Assembly: GCF_030409805.1 (NCBI RefSeq)
Contig: NZ_JAUFQP010000013.1
Span: 428,501 to 492,500, forward strand
Direction: 5' to 3'
DNA: 64,000 bases
Source of the DNA: Algibacter miyuki
Lineage (GTDB): Bacteria > Bacteroidota > Bacteroidia > Flavobacteriales > Flavobacteriaceae
The position numbers and the translations under genes are program-made. The notes under the pieces are model-generated. The model was not told the DNA's origin. It ran no database searches and worked only from the letters and a program-made list of their open reading frames with translations. Shown piece by piece: positions 59,301 to 64,000 of the stretch (the first letter of the stretch is position 1; every line of letters begins with the position of its first letter).

Positions 59301-61547
59301 ATGTTGAAAACACATTTAAAAAACGCCGAGTTATTTCTGAAAGGTTCCAACTTTTACAGAGGTGTCCGAGTGGCTTCAGCAGTGGTAACGCCTTTTATTA
59401 TTTTATTCTTTTTTGGCTATGAAGCATTGGCTCCATCGGTAATGGTGGGTGTGTTTTTAAATGCACCCGGTGATATCCCTGGTAGTTTAAAGCGGAAAGT
59501 AAACGGTATTTTAATAAGTATTGGTTTAACCATGTTAATTACTGGTGTTATCCTATTTTTAAAACCTTACCTTATACTTTTACTTGTAGCGATAGGTGTT
59601 ATTTCGTTTGTGGTTTCGTTGCTTTCTGTTTATGGATTTAGGGCGTCTTTGGTTTCATTTTCGGGCCTATTGTCGATGGTATTGGCGTTGGCAATTCATA
59701 AAGAAACAGCACAAGATATTTTTCTACATATCGGCCTTATGGGAATTGGCGGACTGTGGTATTTATTGGTGTCTTTCACTTTTCAGAAGTTATCACCCAG
59801 AAAGGATAATAACCAACTTTTAGCAGATACTTTGCAATTAATTGGCCAATATTTAAAACTAAGAGCGCGGTTATTAACCAAAAAGAAGAAGCGTGAGACG
59901 CTTATACAAGAGGCTTTAGTGCTGCAAACTCAAATTAATGAAAAGCACGAAACTTTAAGAGAAGCTTTATTTACAGAACGAAAGCGGTCGGGGCGTTCGC
60001 ATTATGATGAAAAGCAACTATTGATTTTTATTTCAACTATAAATATATTTGAAGTTATAGAAGCGAAGCATCTCGATTATAATGAAATTGATAGACTTTT
60101 TAAAGATAAGAAGGAACACCTGAGAGCATCTAAAAATTTAAACAAAGTTTTAGGAAACCACTTAATTGTACTTTCTGAACGCCTTATTCAAAGCCGGAAA
60201 ATTCCAAGTAAAGATAGTCTGTTAGAGGCTTTATCAGGAGCAAATCAAGCTATTACAGATTATGTAGAAGATGTTAAGCTTCCTAAAGCTAGAAAAGGAG
60301 CATTGGTTTTAAAAAATCTATACGATTATCAGGAACTTTTACTCCAAGAAATCAGGTCTATTCGACGGGTTATGGCTAATGTTAACGAAGCTTCAAAAGT
60401 ATCTTTAAAACGTCAAGATAGAAGTCAGTTTTTAACCTTACAAGAGTATCATTTTAGTGTAGTTCTTCAGAATTTAAGTTTCAATTCGAACTTATTTAGG
60501 CATGCGCTTCGGTTTACGGTGGCTATGGTGTTTGCTTTTGTATTGGGTACCGTGTTGGAAATTCATAATACGTATTGGATTCTCCTGACTATTATAGTAA
60601 TAATTAGGCCTAATTATGGCTTAACGAAAACACGTTCTAAAGACCGGGTTGTAGGTACTTTAATAGGTGCAATTGTAGCAATTAGTATTGTACTAATTAC
60701 TCAAAATATTATTATTTATGGGGTGCTGGCTATCGTGTCATTAATTTTTGCATTTGCTTTAATTCAACAAAATTATAAATCGGGGGCGGCATTAATTACT
60801 ATAAATGTCATTTTTGTGTATTCGTTAATTAACCCTAATGCTTTTGAGGTAATTCAGTATCGGGTTATCGATACAGTTATTGGTGCTACTATAGCTATAC
60901 TTGCAAACTATATTTTATGGCCTAGTTGGGAGGTTAATAATTTAAAAGAAGTATTATTAGATGCGCTTAAAAAAAACAAAAATTATTTATTGGCCACTCA
61001 AGATTTATATCACGATAAAAAGCAAAATTTAATGGCTTACAAAGTTGCTAGAAAAGAGTTGTTTTTGGCGATAAGTAATTTAAATGCGGGCTTTCAGCGG
61101 CTTACTCAAGATCCTAAATCAAAACAAAAAGAGTTTAGGTTAATTTATAGTTTAGTAACATTAAACCAAACTATAGTTTCGGCAACAGCCTCTATAGGGA
61201 GTTTTATTATAAACCATAAAACCACCCCAGCATCTCATGAGTTTGATGCTATGATTCTTAAAATAGCCAACACCTTGCAAATGTCTTGTGCTATTTTAGA
61301 AGGAATTCCTCCAAATAACCAGAAGGATAAAAAGGAGATTGAGGTTGTGGAAGATGTTCTGCTAAAAACCTTTAAAGATCTATCAGATGAGCGAGATAAC
61401 AACATTAAAAAAGGAAATATCGAAATTAATACGGAGACTATGCATCAATTACAAGAAGCATACTTAATTCCAAATCAACTTATCTGGCTAAAATCACTTT
61501 CTGAAAATTTAAAAAAGGCTACTATTAGTTATTCTGAAATCCTTTAG
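59301..61547 (+). CDS. FUSC/YccS-like inner-membrane transporter
   Basis: About 748 residues from the ATG at 59301, which I prefer because the promoter -7 box covers the TTG six codons upstream. Two blocks of hydrophobic helices (about 25-160 and 400-520) are separated by a long soluble helical region (about 165-390) and followed by a cytoplasmic C-terminal domain. This is the two-fold layout of fusaric-acid-resistance/YccS proteins. Landmarks are HALRFTVAMVFAFVLGTVLEI, YWILLTIIVIIRPNYGLTKTRSKDRVVGTLIGA and ILWPSWE. It is a probable exporter of aromatic acids or similar compounds. Monocistronic. Confidence 0.85.
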   Translation: MLKTHLKNAELFLKGSNFYRGVRVASAVVTPFIILFFFGYEALAPSVMVGVFLNAPGDIPGSLKRKVNGILISIGLTMLITGVILFLKPYLILLLVAIGVISFVVSLLSVYGFRASLVSFSGLLSMVLALAIHKETAQDIFLHIGLMGIGGLWYLLVSFTFQKLSPRKDNNQLLADTLQLIGQYLKLRARLLTKKKKRETLIQEALVLQTQINEKHETLREALFTERKRSGRSHYDEKQLLIFISTINIFEVIEAKHLDYNEIDRLFKDKKEHLRASKNLNKVLGNHLIVLSERLIQSRKIPSKDSLLEALSGANQAITDYVEDVKLPKARKGALVLKNLYDYQELLLQEIRSIRRVMANVNEASKVSLKRQDRSQFLTLQEYHFSVVLQNLSFNSNLFRHALRFTVAMVFAFVLGTVLEIHNTYWILLTIIVIIRPNYGLTKTRSKDRVVGTLIGAIVAISIVLITQNIIIYGVLAIVSLIFAFALIQQNYKSGAALITINVIFVYSLINPNAFEVIQYRVIDTVIGATIAILANYILWPSWEVNNLKEVLLDALKKNKNYLLATQDLYHDKKQNLMAYKVARKELFLAISNLNAGFQRLTQDPKSKQKEFRLIYSLVTLNQTIVSATASIGSFIINHKTTPASHEFDAMILKIANTLQMSCAILEGIPPNNQKDKKEIEVVEDVLLKTFKDLSDERDNNIKKGNIEINTETMHQLQEAYLIPNQLIWLKSLSENLKKATISYSEIL

Positions 61548-61592
61548 ATGGCTTTTTCTGCAAGAAGTAGCATTAATACCCAAAGAGGGGTG

Positions 61593-61624
61593 TTTAGGAA
61601 TAATTTTTAAATTGATTAAATTTG
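61593..61624 (+). promoter_or_regulatory. Esterase gene promoter
   Basis: TTTA (61593-61596), 20 nt, TAAATTTG (61617-61624). This agrees with TTTG-N19-21-TAnnTTTG apart from the last base of the first box. It lies 30 nt before the start codon. Confidence 0.6.
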
Positions 61625-61654
61625 TTTGAGTCAAATACTTCTTAATTACTAATT

Positions 61655-62554
61655 ATGCTAACAAATTTAAAAAATGCGTTCCTATTAATAAGTGTCTTGT
61701 GTTATGGCGGTAACTTGCTCGCTCAAGATAAAGCAACATATATCTATGCCGAAAAAGAATCTGTAGCTTTAGAATTAGATGTCTATACGCCTAAAAATAT
61801 TAAGCCGAACGATAGTTTACCAGTCGTTTTATGGATGCATGGCGGAGGGTTTTCTGGTGGGCATCGAGACTCACGTAACGAGGTTAAGTTAATGAAAAAC
61901 CTAAATAAGCGAGGTTATATCGGGGTATCCATATCTTACAGACTTCTGCTTAAAGGATCAAAAACAGGTGCAGGCTGTAATTGCCCCAAAAGTGTGAAAT
62001 TAGATGTTTTTAAGCAATCAGCTATCGATTATCTCGACGCCGCAAAATATATAATAACACACAAAAAAGAACTTCAAATAGATCCAACAAAAATTATTGC
62101 AGGTGGCAGTAGTGCAGGGGCAGAGGGTGTACTTAATGCCGTGTATTCAAAAACATTTTTAATAGACGATGTTTCAAACTACAACAACGTATCTTTTGCT
62201 GGAATCATGGCTTTTGCCGGCGCAGTCGTGGATGCCGATTATATATCGGCACAAAATGCAATACCCACCGTTTTGTTTCACGGAACAGCCGATAAATTAG
62301 TGCCATTTGGTAAAGCACCACACCATTATTGCACACCCGATAGGTTTGGATATATTATTTTAGATGGCTCCGATATTATAATAAATACACTTCAAACCTT
62401 AGGCACGTCTTATTATTTTAGGAAAATTATAGGGGGAGGGCATGAAAACTCTCAAATCCCTTTTTCTCAATTAGATCAAATATTTAATTTTTTCAATAAA
62501 ACAGTGCATCAAAAGGAGAACATTCAAACCCAAGTCAATATTACAAAGCAATAA
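61655..62554 (+). CDS. Secreted alpha/beta-hydrolase (esterase/lipase-like)
   Basis: A 299-residue exported hydrolase with a signal peptide (LISVLCYGGNLLAQ). The oxyanion loop is WMHGGGFSGG (about 67-76). The nucleophile elbow GGSSAGAEG has its serine near 152. The Asp candidate is in FHGTADKLVPFG and the His in GGGHENSQ near 265. This HGGG plus GxSxG layout is that of the hormone-sensitive-lipase/BD-FAE group. The substrate could be acetylated polysaccharide or small esters. It stands alone, followed by copy 3 of the structured repeat. Confidence 0.85.
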   Translation: MLTNLKNAFLLISVLCYGGNLLAQDKATYIYAEKESVALELDVYTPKNIKPNDSLPVVLWMHGGGFSGGHRDSRNEVKLMKNLNKRGYIGVSISYRLLLKGSKTGAGCNCPKSVKLDVFKQSAIDYLDAAKYIITHKKELQIDPTKIIAGGSSAGAEGVLNAVYSKTFLIDDVSNYNNVSFAGIMAFAGAVVDADYISAQNAIPTVLFHGTADKLVPFGKAPHHYCTPDRFGYIILDGSDIIINTLQTLGTSYYFRKIIGGGHENSQIPFSQLDQIFNFFNKTVHQKENIQTQVNITKQ

Positions 62555-62580
62555 TTAAAAAACAAGAAGGATTAAAATTT

Positions 62581-62694
62581 GGGCGTTCCCCTTCGGGTCG
62601 GGCTTTCCGCTATATCTTTTTTTCGCTAAAAAACTCAAAAAAGGATGCCGCCTCAATCCCTAACGCGGGCCAGTCCGCCGGGTTTGTTTTTTTT
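62581..62694 (+). repeat. Structured dispersed repeat, copy 3, followed by T-run
   Basis: It starts GGGCGTTCCCCTTCGGGTCGG, shares GGGCTTTC with the other copies, and ends CAATCCCTAACGC (62666). The middle differs: a TATCTTTTTTT / AAAAAAGGATGCCGC stem replaces the GCTCCC/GGGAGC hairpin. The end stem GCGTT/AACGC is kept. The tail GGGCCAGTCCGCCGGG then leads to a T8 run. It lies 26 nt after the esterase stop and may end its transcript. Confidence 0.75.
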
Positions 62695-62847
62695 AGTTAA
62701 TGCAAGTCCTATATATAGGAGGAGGTTTTTTGAAACCCAGGTCAGCAATTATAAGCATTATCAAATAATAATCAATCCGCATCCCATTAACCCTTAGTCT
62801 ATTAAAAACAAAAACACTTTAATCTCAAAAAAACACGAATAAAAAGG

Positions 62848-62877
62848 TTGTCAGAACCAAAAAGGTATCTATATTTG
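62848..62877 (+). promoter_or_regulatory. rRNA promoter P1
   Basis: TTG (62848-62850), 19 nt, TATATTTG (62870-62877), followed by CACCCCGCT. It is the outermost of three similar promoters before 16S rRNA. Confidence 0.85.
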
Positions 62878-62984
62878 CACCCCGCTAAAAAAGGTAACAC
62901 TTCAAAGCGTAACGTTCATATCAAGGTTAAATAATTCAGAAATTAAAAGGGAATAAATTTCTTTTAAAAAAAGGATTAAAAAGC

Positions 62985-63015
62985 ATGGTGAGTTTCAGAA
63001 AAGGTTGTAAGTTTG
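62985..63015 (+). promoter_or_regulatory. rRNA promoter P2 (weaker match)
   Basis: TAAGTTTG (63008-63015) matches TAnnTTTG and is followed by CAGCCGCT, like P1 and P3. The -33 position reads ATG (62985-62987) with 20-nt spacing, so this may be a weaker promoter. Confidence 0.6.
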
Positions 63016-63121
63016 CAGCCGCTAAAAACGGCAACGAATTTAGTGAGAAGTTCATAAAAAGATTATTGAATTGTTATAAAAAAGGGGTTTAAATCTTTTT
63101 TAAATAAAAGTTAAATAATTA

Positions 63122-63152
63122 TTGTGGAAGTTAAAAAAGGGTTTTATATTTG
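63122..63152 (+). promoter_or_regulatory. rRNA promoter P3
   Basis: TTG (63122-63124), 20 nt, TATATTTG (63145-63152), followed by CACCCGCT. It is nearest to 16S rRNA, with about 180 nt of leader. Confidence 0.85.
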
Positions 63153-63196
63153 CACCCGCTTAGCGAATTAGTTTGCTAGTAAAGATAGAGAAAAAA

Positions 63197-63219
63197 GTTC
63201 ATAAACATATTGAATTGAC
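63197..63219 (+). other. Probable antitermination (boxA-like) leader element
   Basis: GTTCATAAACATATTGAATT resembles the conserved leader block found before 16S in Bacteroidetes and the boxA idea of E. coli. A shorter version (GTTCATAAAAAGATTATTGAATT) follows P2 at 63050-63072, and GTTCATAT follows P1. Function as a nut-like site is inferred. Confidence 0.45.
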
Positions 63220-63331
63220 AGCGTAAGATTAATTTGGAAACGAATTAATTTAACAAAGAGAATAGACCATTTTGAGTATTAGAGATTCTAATTAGTTGTT
63301 AAAAGTAATAGTGGAAACACTTAAAAATTTA

Positions 63332-64000
<669 letters not shown>

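Noticed and set aside
62707..62720. 14-bp palindrome TCCTATATATAGGA upstream of the rRNA promoters
   Set aside because: It is AT-simple, stands 128 bp before P1, has no loop for an RNA hairpin and no second copy; not enough to call an operator.

Overview
The window looks like chromosomal DNA from a marine-type member of the Flavobacteriaceae (Bacteroidetes). The grounds are: a partial 16S rRNA gene with Bacteroidetes features at the right end; promoters of the Bacteroidetes type (TTTG about 20 nt upstream of TAnnTTTG); a secreted nuclease with a type IX secretion (Por) C-terminal tail; a fused ccoN-ccoO gene; low-GC coding sequence; and almost no Shine-Dalgarno sites. No tRNA, CRISPR array, transposase or prophage was seen.

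Layout. 1-12 kb is a microaerobic/anaerobic respiration island: the 3' part of hemN, a universal stress protein, then the complete cbb3 oxidase set on the minus strand (ccoI, ccoS, ccoNO, ccoQ, ccoP, ccoG, ccoH and a SafE-like membrane protein). A divergent Crp/Fnr regulator faces ccoI. The two cco promoters carry almost identical ATGA-N6-TCAT palindromes at exactly the same distance from their -7 boxes. 12-18.4 kb holds a VWA/AAA+ ATPase pair and a two-gene sucrose-like module (HAD phosphatase fused to a glycosidase, plus a sucrose-phosphate-synthase-like GT4). 18.4-23.4 kb holds a YdeI-like protein, M1 and M28 peptidases, and CbpA/CbpM chaperones.

23.7-32.4 kb is a beta-oxidation locus: marR-fadB-fadA-acyl-CoA dehydrogenase plus an acyl-CoA ligase. 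Its spacers are interrupted by two four-helix-bundle (23S-IVS type) ORFs bordered by short inverted repeats. A 26-bp perfect palindrome lies on the marR promoter. 32.6-41 kb has two overlapping membrane-protein genes that look like paralogues, purL, a secreted endonuclease and an RsmB/NOP-type methyltransferase.

41-48.3 kb is an ECF sigma factor followed by exported proteins (Spy-like, four EF-hands, CotH, YHYH, MORN, SCO, BNR-repeat). Three of these genes share an exact ACACAAGTTT-N13-CATCTAAA promoter that fits no housekeeping consensus, which suggests a small self-contained ECF regulon. This is my best candidate for an undescribed system.

48.3-58.1 kb is a polyol (mannitol/arabitol-like) catabolic locus: outer-membrane barrel, ribose-type ABC importer, mannitol dehydrogenase, fructokinase, then a divergent second mannitol dehydrogenase and a Nudix-type regulator. 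Twin 19-bp operators 147 bp apart suggest repression by DNA looping. 58.3-62.6 kb has an orphan PD-(D/E)XK-like protein, a FUSC transporter and an esterase. The window ends with three tandem rRNA promoters and 669 nt of 16S rRNA. A structured repeat of about 85-115 bp, with a covarying terminal stem, occurs three times (3.4, 8.6 and 62.6 kb).
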